In this document: positions 35,956 through 44,196 of the stretch, piece by piece | Numbering within the stretch: the stretch's first letter is position 1 | How the letters are laid out: every line of letters starts with the position of its first letter | Assembly (NCBI RefSeq): GCF_007991655.1 | Contig: NZ_BJYT01000016.1 | Coordinates: forward strand, 1 to 64,000 | Direction: 5' to 3' | Source: Segetibacter aerophilus | Lineage (GTDB): Bacteria > Bacteroidota > Bacteroidia > Chitinophagales > Chitinophagaceae | DNA length: 64,000 nt | Position numbers and translations under genes: made by a program | Notes under the pieces: model-generated | What the model was told of the DNA's origin: nothing | Seen by the model: the letters and a program-made list of their open reading frames with translations, nothing else | Databases searched by the model: none

Positions 35956-36581
35956 TTGTTTTAAAATTTAATAAAAAGGTTATGGTGATGTCAGAATTGG
36001 CTGAAGAGTCTGCAGGTAAAGTACTAGGACAAGATCACTTGCTTATTAAAAAGAATACAAGAAGGCGGTGAAAAATGTAAGAGAAACAAATTTTGAGAAG
36101 ACCGGTCTACATACAATTTCATACGGCTTTCGTTTATCAAACTTGCTAGAAGCAGCTTTAAGGCGATGCAATATTATGAAACATTAAAAAGCAAAAACAC
36201 AAGTGAAGAAAAAAAATTTTCACCGATTCTAACCGACCATTCGTCGTCGAATTTGTAGATTTTTATAGCCTGCAGTGATGATAGTTTAAGTGGTGGTGTG
36301 TGATCATGTTAAGCTGTTAAGTGATTGCAGGAATGAGTTTTATTTATTATAATTGAGGTAAGAGGCATTGCGGCGATGCAAGAGGAGAGATCGGGAAACA
36401 ATAGGTTTTATAAGACAAGAACTTTCCTTCCATTGCGTCGTCCTAAAAGCTTCTTTTAGCTGACTGTGTTTTGCTTTCCTTTCTTCCGCAACGGTTTGCC
36501 ATGTCCCGATAAGTAGTGTGTAAATTTTAGGTTCTGTGGATTTTAAAAATTATTTTTCTTCTATAACCAAATCTAATTAAG
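35956..36581. other. 626-bp divergent intergenic region
   Basis: It separates the leftward susCDE-like operon from the rightward VOC/cytochrome c gene and should hold both promoters. I see no gene, long repeat or riboswitch. Before the rightward gene, TTTG near 36494 and TAAATTTT about 22 bases later resemble a Bacteroidota -33/-7 pair, but the match is weak. Confidence 0.4.
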
Positions 36582-38657
36582 ATGAAAGCAGCCTTCCCTG
36601 CAGTAGCGTTTATTCTTGTCGGACTTATTTCATCTTGTGTTTCTAAACAGGAAAAAGAACTTGGCAGAAATTTGTTACTGGGTGCAGGATTTGGCATTAA
36701 CAGCGCTACATTAATTGTCCAAAACTTAGATAGCGCCCGAAATTATTACACGAATGTTCTAGGGTTTAATTTGCCGCGGCCAAAAAAGTTCAATCAGGGA
36801 AGCTATGATGGAACAGTGGGTCTTTCTGTTTATTTTCCTGACCTTTCGTTTATAGAACTTCTTTCAGTTAAGGATACAGGACTGGTTGAAACGAAGCATC
36901 CATTTATTACTTCTTTTGCCCAGCACCAGGAAGGCGTGCGCGTATACTCGCTATCCACGTCTTCGGCTGATACAACATACAGTTGGATGAGTTCACAAGG
37001 AATTAAAACAGAGGCAGTCAAGGCCGGCCGTGCCACAGCAGAAATGCCAAAGGGCTGGAATTGGGATGATGGCGGACCTCAATACCGCACTATAGAGTTT
37101 AGCAGTAAAAACCCTCCCGGTTATCTCCCCAGCTTTACAGAATGGATTGGTTATCCTTACCAGGAAATGCAGGAAGGATGGAAACCTTACTCCTGGCGCA
37201 AATACTATCCGGAACAGCCTAACGGCGTAGTGGGAATATCTTCTTTGCTTGTTGTTGTTAACAATCTTGACTCTGCGCGTAAGGAGTTTTTAAAAATAGG
37301 ACTGACAGAATTGGAAGCAACTAACACCTCTGCCGGTTTTAAAATAGCACACAGCCAAAAGTTGCTTTTGATGGCCCCTAAGTCTCCAAACAATGAGCTT
37401 AGTAACTTTTTGAAAACACGCGGACCAGGTGTGTATGCTATACGTTTTGAAGTAAAAAAACTTAAAGACACGCAGGAGTTTCTGAAAAAGAAATTGCCGG
37501 CTGGAGCTTTGCGGTTTGACACGTCATTGAAACAACTGACAGTACCAAAGGAATATGCATACGGTGTTCAACTTGAATTTATAGAAGAACCGAAAGAGCA
37601 GGCAGAACTAGCTAAAATATACAACTTTAAGGAAGGTTCGAAACTGGATAGCGCATCGTCGCGGCATGCCTTGGGCATCTACACAAAGTACTGCGCCTTG
37701 TGTCATGGCAAAAATCGTGAAGGCTACGCGGCAGACTTTGCGCCTTCATTACGTTCCCATTCCTTAATGGCGACAACTCTCTTACCCAGATACAGTTACA
37801 ATTATCTCAGTCATACTATTGCTTATGGGCGTTCAGGCACCGCTATGGCACCCTATGCAAAAAGCCAGGGCGGACCGTTGGATGAGGATGACATCGATTT
37901 ATTGTTACAATGGCTCCATGAGTTGAGCGGCGTAAAAAAACCTATTGAAATGTCAACCAAACCTGTCATAGGCAATGCAACGCTCGGAAAAGCACTGTAC
38001 GCAAAATATTGTGCATCCTGCCATGGTATCAAGGGAGAAGGAATTCGTGCACCTGCACTAGGAAACCCGATGCTGTTAGCTACAGCCAGCGATGCGTTTT
38101 TACGCTACACCATTTCAGAAGGGAGAGACAGCACTCCAATGCCTGCATTTAAAGACAGCCTGAGCAAAGTTGAAATCAATGCGGTTACAGCTTATATCAG
38201 AAGTCGGGCTTCAGGCTGGAACGCTCCTGAAGCAGTTACTATGACACAACCCCTTTCTAAAAATTATGTATTAAACCCAAACAAGAAGGCACCGAAGTTT
38301 ACATTACGTGACGACCGCTACATATCTGCGCAACAACTTCTAAAGGCATTAAAAGACAGTTCGCGTATGATTTTACTGGATGCCAGATCGGAGGCGGCAT
38401 GGCATCAGACACATATTCCAGGTGCTATTTCTGTGCCTTACTACGAAGAGCCTGATACCTTTGTTAAGCGTATACCCAAAGACAGCACATGGATTGTTGC
38501 TTATTGTGCTTGTCCTCACGCTGCCTCCAACAGAGTTGTAAACACATTGCGGCGCTTTGGATATAAGCATACAGCAATTCTTGACGAAGGGATTCTTGTA
38601 TGGGCGCAGCGCGGGTATCCCGTGCAATACGGACAAGGCAATATGACTAAAAAGTAA
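36582..38657 (+). CDS. VOC-VOC-cytochrome c-cytochrome c-rhodanese lipoprotein
   Basis: A 691-residue multidomain protein. Its lipoprotein signal (LVGLISSC, cysteine 19) places it in the periplasm or outer membrane. About residues 40-195 and 210-345 are two glyoxalase/VOC-like units (NSATLIVQNLDSARNYYTNV; SSLLVVVNNLDSARKEFLKI). Two class-I cytochrome c domains follow with heme motifs CALCH (about 372-376) and CASCH (about 477-481), each with a later methionine. The last 110 residues are rhodanese-like (MILLDARSEAAWHQTHIPGA) with a cysteine loop YCACPHAAS. Each domain is recognisable, but I do not know this combination. The cytochromes suggest electron transfer and the rhodanese suggests sulfur handling; the joint role is inference. 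It is a single gene. Confidence 0.85.
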   Translation: MKAAFPAVAFILVGLISSCVSKQEKELGRNLLLGAGFGINSATLIVQNLDSARNYYTNVLGFNLPRPKKFNQGSYDGTVGLSVYFPDLSFIELLSVKDTGLVETKHPFITSFAQHQEGVRVYSLSTSSADTTYSWMSSQGIKTEAVKAGRATAEMPKGWNWDDGGPQYRTIEFSSKNPPGYLPSFTEWIGYPYQEMQEGWKPYSWRKYYPEQPNGVVGISSLLVVVNNLDSARKEFLKIGLTELEATNTSAGFKIAHSQKLLLMAPKSPNNELSNFLKTRGPGVYAIRFEVKKLKDTQEFLKKKLPAGALRFDTSLKQLTVPKEYAYGVQLEFIEEPKEQAELAKIYNFKEGSKLDSASSRHALGIYTKYCALCHGKNREGYAADFAPSLRSHSLMATTLLPRYSYNYLSHTIAYGRSGTAMAPYAKSQGGPLDEDDIDLLLQWLHELSGVKKPIEMSTKPVIGNATLGKALYAKYCASCHGIKGEGIRAPALGNPMLLATASDAFLRYTISEGRDSTPMPAFKDSLSKVEINAVTAYIRSRASGWNAPEAVTMTQPLSKNYVLNPNKKAPKFTLRDDRYISAQQLLKALKDSSRMILLDARSEAAWHQTHIPGAISVPYYEEPDTFVKRIPKDSTWIVAYCACPHAASNRVVNTLRRFGYKHTAILDEGILVWAQRGYPVQYGQGNMTKK

Positions 38658-38765
38658 AGCAAAGGAACTATTACCACCTATAAGTTCCAAAAGCTATTGC
38701 TGGTAATGGGCGAAACAAGAAGTGGTATCAGTAAGAATTGAACGAAGCTTTATTGGTTTAATTAT

Positions 38766-39428
38766 TTATCCCTTGGCGTAACTTGCCCATAACTCGTCTA
38801 AAGTTTTCCCGGTCAAATTTTTCCAGCTTTCTGCACTATAAGTATGTTGGCGCAATTGCGAGTCTAATTTTTTTACGATCCCCTTATGTTGATTTGTTTC
38901 AAGCCAATTAAAAAAAGCAGCAGTTATGCGATAACTATTCGTATAGCTTTGTCCCGCTTTATATGCAGGTAGTGCCCATTTTGCTCCTTCATTATTTACC
39001 CCAAACTTAAACCTCGCATAATCTGCGATTCCTTCTGTAAGCCAACCCGGACCGCCGCTTCTCCCATAGTTCTGAACGATATGCATTACTTCGTGCGTAA
39101 CTACATCAATATCCTGTGGATGCTTTTCCATATAGTTCGAACTAAATACTACTTTTCCGCCGCCGGTTGCCGCTACCCCTTTATAAGCAGTATCGATCAA
39201 AAATTTTACCTCCTTGCTTGTATTCTTATTGTATTCTTTCGCCAGCTTAGGATAAACTTTAAAAAAAGTTTTGATAAGTACTTCCTTCAGAGCTGGATCA
39301 AATGAAGAGTTATTGCTTTCGAACGTTAGGGTGTACCCTTTTTTCGAAATGATATCTTGTCCCTTCACTTTTGAAGAAGAAAAACAAACAGAGAAAACTG
39401 TGGCGGCTAGTAGAATTAATTTTTTCAC
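38766..39428 (-). CDS. Secreted basic-secretory-protein-like metallopeptidase
   Basis: A 220-residue protein with a signal peptide ending near SSKVKGQD (residue 24). The zinc motif HEVMHIVQNYG (about residues 111-115 for HEVMH) with the downstream WLTEGIADYARF matches the plant/bacterial basic secretory protein family (peptidase-like, PF04450 type). The C-terminal part is helical. Family members are thought to be peptidases, but evidence is limited. It is the last chromosomal gene before the integrated element. Confidence 0.8.
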   Translation of the reverse strand: MKKLILLAATVFSVCFSSSKVKGQDIISKKGYTLTFESNNSSFDPALKEVLIKTFFKVYPKLAKEYNKNTSKEVKFLIDTAYKGVAATGGGKVVFSSNYMEKHPQDIDVVTHEVMHIVQNYGRSGGPGWLTEGIADYARFKFGVNNEGAKWALPAYKAGQSYTNSYRITAAFFNWLETNQHKGIVKKLDSQLRQHTYSAESWKNLTGKTLDELWASYAKG

Positions 39429-39600
39429 TAAGGGGTGTTTTTATAGATGATAATGTTTGCAACAATACTAAGTTTTGTTGTTACATTTTTCATAGTCATC
39501 CAACTTATTTGTTCGAGTATAATTGCATCGAGACTATTTCGTCCTGCTAGTGCTATTAAAGAATTTCTAAGAGGCAGATACAGCGTATGTATTGAAATTA

Positions 39601-39646
39601 AAAAACCCTTGTAAGTCATTGCAAAAAATGAAGTACAAGGGTTATT
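39601..39646 (-). terminator. Original terminator of the tRNA-Leu gene, now stranded
   Basis: AACCCTTGTA at 39604-39613 pairs perfectly with TACAAGGGTT at 39634-39643. Read on the minus strand, a run of five T follows the stem. It lies directly beyond the left copy of the tRNA 3' half, exactly where a terminator for the tRNA transcript would be before insertion of the 23.4-kb element. Confidence 0.8.
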
Positions 39647-39701
39647 AAGTGCCCAAGACTGGATTCGAACCAGCACATCCTTGCGAACGCTGCGACCTGA
39701 A
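39647..39701. repeat. att direct repeat, left copy
   Basis: 55 bp identical to 63061-63115, starting AAGTGCCCAAGACTGGATTC and ending GCTGCGACCTGAA. Read on the minus strand it is the tRNA-Leu 3' half. Identity stops at T/A on the outer side and G/C on the inner side. It lies in a 494-bp gap (39429-39922) that also holds the old tRNA terminator and the inverted repeat and hairpin before the integrase. Confidence 0.95.
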
Positions 39702-39737
39702 GACGAAAAGTGCGTGTCTTTAATCGCCAATATTTAT
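39702..39737 (-). pseudogene. Degenerate tRNA-Leu 5' half (possible)
   Basis: Just inside the left att copy, the minus strand reads TTGGCGATTAAAGACACGCA followed by CTTTTCGTC and the intact TTCAGG. The real gene reads GTGGCGAAATTGGTAGACGC then ACTGTGTTCAGG. The D-arm words TGGCGA and GAC..GCACT are kept, but the acceptor stem is lost. It may be the remains of a tRNA copy carried in the element's attP. The similarity is short, so chance is possible. Confidence 0.35.
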
Positions 39738-39883
39738 GGCAGCAACTAAATGAGTCGTTTTATATGGGATGTTGTTTTTATTTTCTTAAAAGATGTAAAT
39801 GGCTGAAAATGAGCACAAAAGTTTTATAGCGTAATCTTTGATGTGCTGCTCCTTATCCAGTCGGGGCACTTGAAGAAGGGCAT

Positions 39884-39916
39884 TTCCTCGGTTTTAAGTG
39901 TGCTACTTAAAAACCG
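39884..39916. promoter_or_regulatory. Inverted repeat and hairpin before the integrase gene
   Basis: TTCCTCGGTTTTAA at 39884-39897 is the exact reverse complement of 62980-62993 at the other end of the element. CGGTTTTAAGT at 39889-39899 also pairs locally with ACTTAAAAACCG at 39905-39916, 7 bases before the integrase start. It is probably part of the recombination end or a control site for integrase expression. Confidence 0.55.
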
Positions 39917-39922
39917 AAAAAA

Positions 39923-41140
39923 ATGAGTTTAGGTACAAAAAGATCGAAATTAGGTACAAAAAGTAGAGCATCTAATGGCAGTGTTTCAATCCAGAATTTG
40001 CAGAACACAACCAGGCTCAAGTACACCTATAAAGGTAGCAGCTGCTATCTTACTATCCCTGCCAAAAGTGAACTCCAATCGACAATGGTTGAGTTGATTA
40101 AAAAGGGAATTGAAAAGGATCTTTATTTGGGTGTATACGATGAATCTCAATTGAAGTATAAGAAGTGGATAACCGAAAGAACTGTAGCTGAACAGCTTCA
40201 GCCAAAGTGCCAAGAATTACCCTTTGATGAGCATTTAATGCTTTGGATGGATGCAACGGACAGAAACGATTCAAAGGATGTTTATCACTACACTTATACT
40301 ATGGTGAGAAATTGGGTAAGAGATGGTCGAGATGTTCAGGCAATGAGGTTGCCTGGTCTTTTAGGTTCCATGAACTATGCCGCAAAAACGTATAATAACA
40401 GACGATTTGTTTTAAATTTATTCTGCAATTGGTTAGTTAAAAGAAAATTTATTGAATATAATCCTTTTGATGATGTTGCTATCAAAAGAAGAAAGGTTGG
40501 CAAAGATCCTAAAAGAAAAAGACTAACCGATAGTGAAATAAGCAATATTTTGGTTGCAATTAAAGATGATCGATTCCAAAAGCCAAACAACCGTGGATAC
40601 ACCCACAGTCATTATTATTCCATTTTTTGTTTTCTGATCTTTACAGGATGTAGACCTGCTGAGGCAATTGGTTTAACGGTTAAAAAGGTGGATTTTAATA
40701 GAAAAGCTATTACCATTGACTCTGCGTTCGCAAGAACCAGGAAAGGAACATCTTTTGCCTGTAGGAGAATGAAGGGAACTAAAACCGAGGAAATTAGGGA
40801 ATTGCCATTTGAGGAAAACAGTATGTTATATGCCGTACTTAAGAAAGAATGTGAAGGTAAAAAGGCAAACGATTTCGTTTTTAAAGGTCCTGACGGTCCG
40901 ACATGTGACGATAGGAAAATGAATGACACGGTTTTGAAGAATGTACTGGAAGGACTGAACATACCACCACGTGTGCTTTACTGTTTTAGGCATTCCTTCT
41001 GTTCACGTTGCTTTGAACAAGGTATGGATATTAAATCTGTTCAAGCATTGACTGGGCATAGAGATGTAACAGTGTTATTAAATATCTATGCAGAGGTAAC
41101 GCATAAAAAAGTATGTATACCTGAACTAAATATCGTCTGA
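39923..41140 (+). CDS. int: Tyrosine recombinase/integrase
   Basis: A 405-residue site-specific recombinase that should insert and excise the element at tRNA-Leu. A SAM-like core-binding domain fills about residues 95-190. The catalytic domain has the first arginine in FTGCRPAEAIGL (R244), the second in YCFRHSFCSR (R356), the histidine in LTGHRDVT (H379) and the nucleophile in LLNIYAEV (Y389). The usual histidine three residues before the second arginine is replaced by tyrosine (Y353). There is no extra helix insert of the integron-integrase kind. Its first codons overlap two TTAGGTACAA repeats, which encode SLGTKRSKLGTKS, so coding sequence and a likely arm-binding site coincide. Confidence 0.92.
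   Translation: MSLGTKRSKLGTKSRASNGSVSIQNLQNTTRLKYTYKGSSCYLTIPAKSELQSTMVELIKKGIEKDLYLGVYDESQLKYKKWITERTVAEQLQPKCQELPFDEHLMLWMDATDRNDSKDVYHYTYTMVRNWVRDGRDVQAMRLPGLLGSMNYAAKTYNNRRFVLNLFCNWLVKRKFIEYNPFDDVAIKRRKVGKDPKRKRLTDSEISNILVAIKDDRFQKPNNRGYTHSHYYSIFCFLIFTGCRPAEAIGLTVKKVDFNRKAITIDSAFARTRKGTSFACRRMKGTKTEEIRELPFEENSMLYAVLKKECEGKKANDFVFKGPDGPTCDDRKMNDTVLKNVLEGLNIPPRVLYCFRHSFCSRCFEQGMDIKSVQALTGHRDVTVLLNIYAEVTHKKVCIPELNIV
39929..39959 (+). repeat. Paired TTAGGTACAA repeats, left end
   Basis: Two exact copies of TTAGGTACAA at 39929-39938 and 39950-39959, 21 bp start to start. The right end has two more with the same 21-bp spacing and orientation (62947 and 62968). Two helical turns put both on one DNA face, as for integrase arm-type sites. 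Confidence 0.75.
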
Positions 41141-41167
41141 CAGTTTCAAATCCTACTAATTTGGTTT

Positions 41168-41194
41168 GCTCTAACGTTGTTGTTAGGGCTTTTT
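41168..41194 (+). terminator. Terminator after the integrase gene
   Basis: GCTCTAAC at 41168-41175 pairs with GTTAGGGC at 41182-41189 (one G-T pair), loop GTTGTT, followed by five T. It lies 28 bp past the integrase stop. Confidence 0.75.
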
Positions 41195-41494
41195 AGTTTA
41201 TTCCCCTTTTAGTTATTACAAATAAGAAATTTATGCATAACTGAGCATATTGTAAAGACACGTTAAAACAGGTCAAAATTGTAATGTTAGTGGGACGTTT
41301 CAACCGTTTTTAAAAGAGATATTTTAGTTTTTGCCGAGAACAGGAATGGCATGTATTTGTGTTTCTTCCTGACAAGCCAAGCTTTAAGGCCGTAAGATTG
41401 ACCCTTAAAGCAATCTAACCATTCAATTCGGCAACTTTTTTGTTTTATTCTGGCTTTAGCATCTTCTGGCTACTATTTATAACTAAATGAGAAT
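41195..41494. other. 300-bp AT-rich gap, nothing recognised
   Basis: This lies between the integrase terminator and the winged-helix gene. It is AT-rich and I see no gene or repeat. It presumably carries the promoter of the regulator gene. Confidence 0.4.
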
Positions 41495-41803
41495 ATGCGA
41501 AAAAAGAACGAGCAAGTAGCTCCACCTACAGCAAACGAGCTGCAAGCAGCAGCAACACAGCTATCTAACCCTACTTCATTAACGCTACTCAGTTACTTGT
41601 ACAAATCAGGTTTTGGATTACAAAGCAGCATTATCAAAGCAACAGCGTTTAGCCAATCAACAGTAAGCAAGCAACTAAAGGCGTTATTGACTGCAGGGTT
41701 GGTGTCAAAGGAAAAGTTCCGAACATGTAATATCTACAGCTTGAATCGGCCGCAATTTGTACGGTTCGGATTAGCCATTGACGTATGGTTAAAAGAAAAT
41801 TAG
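41495..41803 (+). CDS. Small winged-helix (ArsR-like) regulator
   Basis: A 102-residue DNA-binding protein. LSNPTSLTLLSYLYKSG is the first helix pair, and IKATAFSQSTVSKQLKALLTA is the helix-turn-helix with the recognition helix (about residues 45-65). GLVSKEKFRTCNIYSLN is the wing. It resembles ArsR-type regulators without metal-binding cysteines. As the only regulator in the element, it may control excision or the downstream genes. Confidence 0.75.
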   Translation: MRKKNEQVAPPTANELQAAATQLSNPTSLTLLSYLYKSGFGLQSSIIKATAFSQSTVSKQLKALLTAGLVSKEKFRTCNIYSLNRPQFVRFGLAIDVWLKEN

Positions 41804-42185
41804 GTGAAGGACTTACTCTGTTAGTAAGTTTAATTTGTTAGTTATTTATTTTTATTCTAATACTCATAGCCTTTATTTATTGCTAAGTACATTTAAAAAG
41901 GACTGATTTAGTCACTAAAAATTTAGTAACTAAATTATAAATAAATATAATGTATAAATTCTTGAAAAACAATTTTTTCTTCTTGATTTGCTGCCACATT
42001 TTTGCCAAGCCAAGAGTGGGGGCGCCCTCACTTTTAGCTTTAAAGCAAGTTACCTATTATGAGGTGAACGCTACTTAGCAGCTCTAAGAGGTAAATCAAC
42101 AAAATTTAAGCGTAGAGATGTAATAAGCATCTCAATTTTTTTAAACCTAAAAAAAGGTAGGGGGAATGCCTTTGCCTAAAAAAAT
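41804..42185. other. 382-bp AT-rich gap with a GC-rich palindrome
   Basis: No gene is visible. AGTGGGGGCGCCCTCACTTT at 42015 contains the palindrome GGGCGCCC in an otherwise very AT-rich stretch and is followed by T residues, so it may be a terminator or a protein-binding site. A second weak hairpin, AGGTAGGGGGAATGCCTTTG, lies just before the next gene. Confidence 0.5.
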
Positions 42186-42554
42186 ATGAAGAACATTAAG
42201 AATTTTAATAAGATGAGTAATAATAGTGAGAAGTTAGAAATTACAGTGTTTACCGACTGGTTATATTTTCAACCTCAACACTTGAGCAACTTGATTGATG
42301 TGCTTGAGTTTGTTGAGTGTACTGTGTTGTATTATCATATCAAAAGGGGCAAGCAGGAAATTTATTTATGCATCGAGGAAAAGATGGAACTGAACATTAG
42401 AGAGGATATAAAAACGAATATTAAAAAGATGAACGATGATGAAACGAAAAAACAGGTGGTTATCGTAAAAGTAAGAGGTATTGACCTGGAAGGTCATAAA
42501 GTTCAAACGGTTACTGTCAAGGAATATGCAGTTGAAATAATGGATGCAGAGTAA
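42186..42554 (+). CDS. Element protein of unknown function
   Basis: A 122-residue soluble, charged protein. A second in-frame ATG ten codons in (MSNNSEKLEI) is an equally good start. The protein has alternating strands and helices (VFTDWLYFQPQHLSNLIDVL; KKQVVIVKVRGIDLEGHKV) but no family I recognise. It ends 16 bp before the next gene, with which it probably forms an operon. Confidence 0.55.
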   Translation: MKNIKNFNKMSNNSEKLEITVFTDWLYFQPQHLSNLIDVLEFVECTVLYYHIKRGKQEIYLCIEEKMELNIREDIKTNIKKMNDDETKKQVVIVKVRGIDLEGHKVQTVTVKEYAVEIMDAE

Positions 42555-42570
42555 TTTAAAAATTCAAGAA

Positions 42571-43460
42571 ATGAAAAAGGTAAAGGAAGATACAACAGGT
42601 AAGATGATACATGTACGCTTAGCTGATTTGAATAGACTAATTGGGGTATCCGACAAAAATGGTATTAAGGTGTTGATGTACTTCGTTGACAACTACAATG
42701 CAATGATATTAATACCTGAAGAAATGTACATCAATGTGCTCAGAGATGTTACCGAAAGGAAGCTGGCAGCTTGCTTAAAATATAATGGTTTCAATGGCGC
42801 TGAGACCATTGAGTTTCTGGTGAGATTCGATGAAGAGAGAAAAGAGGAAATTCTACACGCACAGAGTTATCTGGTAACGTTGGATGATACCGTGGATACT
42901 GGAGTTAAGAATGAAGAGTTGGTTGAACCGATTGAAGTACCAGAGCATACAGACCCGCAAAAAGGCGATGGAGTTATACCAGTACCAGTGGATGTACTCG
43001 TAGACATGCAGAACGGGTTACAGTACGCTGTGGAGTTGTTGTTGACCATTGGTGAAGAGTTTTACAACAACAACTATGATGGCTTCCAATATTTAATTAC
43101 GATACAGAAAAAGGTTAGGCTATTTCAAGACTTTCACATGGGTAAAGGGAAAAAGGACTGTGGAGTTTCCAACGAAGAAGAAGTGGTGGATAAGTTCAAA
43201 GACAAGATTTTCACGTCTAAAGGTGACATAAATCTGCGAACGGTAAAACAGATAGCTTTTGCAGCTGGATGGATAGACCAGACGTACATAGGGGTGATAC
43301 ATCTAATCTATATGTTAACGGTGAAATGATCGACCATTACGGTGGTAATGCTGCTGAAGAAGTTGCTTCAGTATATAAGTTCTGTTTATACCTAAAAAAT
43401 AAAGAAGAGTACGCAGTACTGAAAAGGGCAGATATTCGACAGTATCACTATTCAGCCTGA
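42571..43460 (+). pseudogene. Element protein of unknown function, frameshifted near its end
   Basis: The first frame runs from 42571 to a stop at 43329 (252 residues). From about 43291 a second frame continues sensibly: after AGWIDQTYIG it reads GDTSNLYVNGEMIDHYGGNA to a stop at 43460. Adding one G to the GGGG run at 43291-43294 joins the two into a protein of about 296 residues. So either one base has been lost, or the run is variable, or the sequence has an error. The protein is soluble, with an acidic middle (VEPIEVPEHTDPQKGDG); I know no family for it. Confidence 0.6.
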
Positions 43461-43484
43461 CATTATTAATTGAAAAAGATATTG

Positions 43485-43565
43485 ATGAAACAAAAGAGTA
43501 AGCATTCAGAGCAAACACGTAACATATTTTTAGAACTAAGACGGGCAATTGAAGATGAGCTTTAA
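43485..43565 (+). CDS. Possible 26-residue peptide
   Basis: A short frame, MKQKSKHSEQTRNIFLELRR plus six residues, in the gap between the frameshifted gene and the first cassette gene. It is strongly charged and helical and looks like the N-terminus of a longer, lost protein. Support is weak. Confidence 0.25.
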   Translation: MKQKSKHSEQTRNIFLELRRAIEDEL

Positions 43566-43581
43566 GGTGCATCTTCTAAGC

Positions 43582-44049
43582 ATGAGAAGACTTTTAATAC
43601 TTATACTGCTTGTACCAACACTTACCTTATCACAAAAAGTGACGACGACAGAGTTTGGTGGAGCTAATAACATTTATAATGATGGGATAAAACGTTACTT
43701 AATTCTATCGGTACAGAATAAAAAACACAACCAAGACACGTTCTATGTTCAGCAGGACAACGTTATTACTGATAGCTTAATGACGAGAATTTATGGTAGT
43801 AAGGTGGTGGTTGCTGATAGCAGCGTTATTGAAGAGAAGCTTAGGCAAAATGGCTCTTTTATGCTACACAAGTTGTTTCCACTGAGCTTTGATAAAGGTG
43901 TGTTTTACGTTAGCCTTGTGCTCTTTAGTGTAACAAAGACAAATGGTGAAGTTTACTTTGCAAATACAGCGACTTTCAAACTGGAATACCTATTCTATAC
44001 CAGAATGAAAGCGTTTCAATTTACCAAAGGTAGAAGCTACGGTCACTAA
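43582..44049 (+). CDS. Cassette gene: secreted protein of unknown function
   Basis: A protein of 155 residues with a signal peptide (MRRLLILILLVPTLTLSQ). Its stop lies one base before the first attC-like site. The frame is open from 43549, but the ATG at 43582 starts the signal peptide. I recognise no family. The mature part is beta-rich (RYLILSVQNKKHNQDTFYVQ). Confidence 0.65.
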   Translation: MRRLLILILLVPTLTLSQKVTTTEFGGANNIYNDGIKRYLILSVQNKKHNQDTFYVQQDNVITDSLMTRIYGSKVVVADSSVIEEKLRQNGSFMLHKLFPLSFDKGVFYVSLVLFSVTKTNGEVYFANTATFKLEYLFYTRMKAFQFTKGRSYGH

Positions 44050-44050
44050 A

Positions 44051-44192
44051 GCAGCGTACAACAAAGGCTTATGTTCAAGTTGGGCTGAAGGACGTATATT
44101 AACCATTGAAACAATAATTAACGGCAGTGGTGGTTTGAAGCGTTAGCTTTCCAAATAACCAACCTGCGCAAAGCCATCCACGTTGGCTGCAA
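44051..44192 (+). repeat. attC-like site 1
   Basis: The left box is GCAGCGTACAAC with AAAGGCTT after it; the right box is AAGCCATCCACGTTGGCTGC. GCAGC and GGCTT pair with GCTGC and AAGCC across a middle of about 100 bp. The right end GTTGGCTGCAA begins the next unit. It shares its left half with site 12 (AAAGGCTT.TG..CAAGT.GGGCTGAAGGA). Confidence 0.7.
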
Positions 44193-44196
44193 AATT

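Noticed and set aside
35956-36581. A riboswitch or small RNA in the 626-bp divergent gap
   Set aside because: I found no conserved core of a known riboswitch class and no strong terminator inside the gap.
39660-39740. A second functional tRNA-Leu at the left end
   Set aside because: Only the 3' half is intact; the acceptor stem 5' strand and much of the D arm are lost, so it cannot fold as a tRNA.
39929-39959. TTAGGTACAA repeats as plasmid replication iterons
   Set aside because: Only two copies lie at each end, beside the att sites, and not next to the replicase-like gene, so recombinase arm sites fit better.
39923-41140. The integrase as an integron integrase (IntI)
   Set aside because: It lacks the extra helix insert between the catalytic boxes, lies next to a tRNA att site with its own arm repeats, is read in the same direction as the array, and is 4 kb away from it.
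42015-42035. The GGGCGCCC palindrome as an origin of replication or transfer
   Set aside because: A single short palindrome in an AT-rich gap is not enough; a terminator or operator is equally likely.
43269-43460. A separate 63-residue gene
   Set aside because: Its first codons overlap the upstream gene in another frame, and the sequence reads as the continuation of that gene after a one-base shift.
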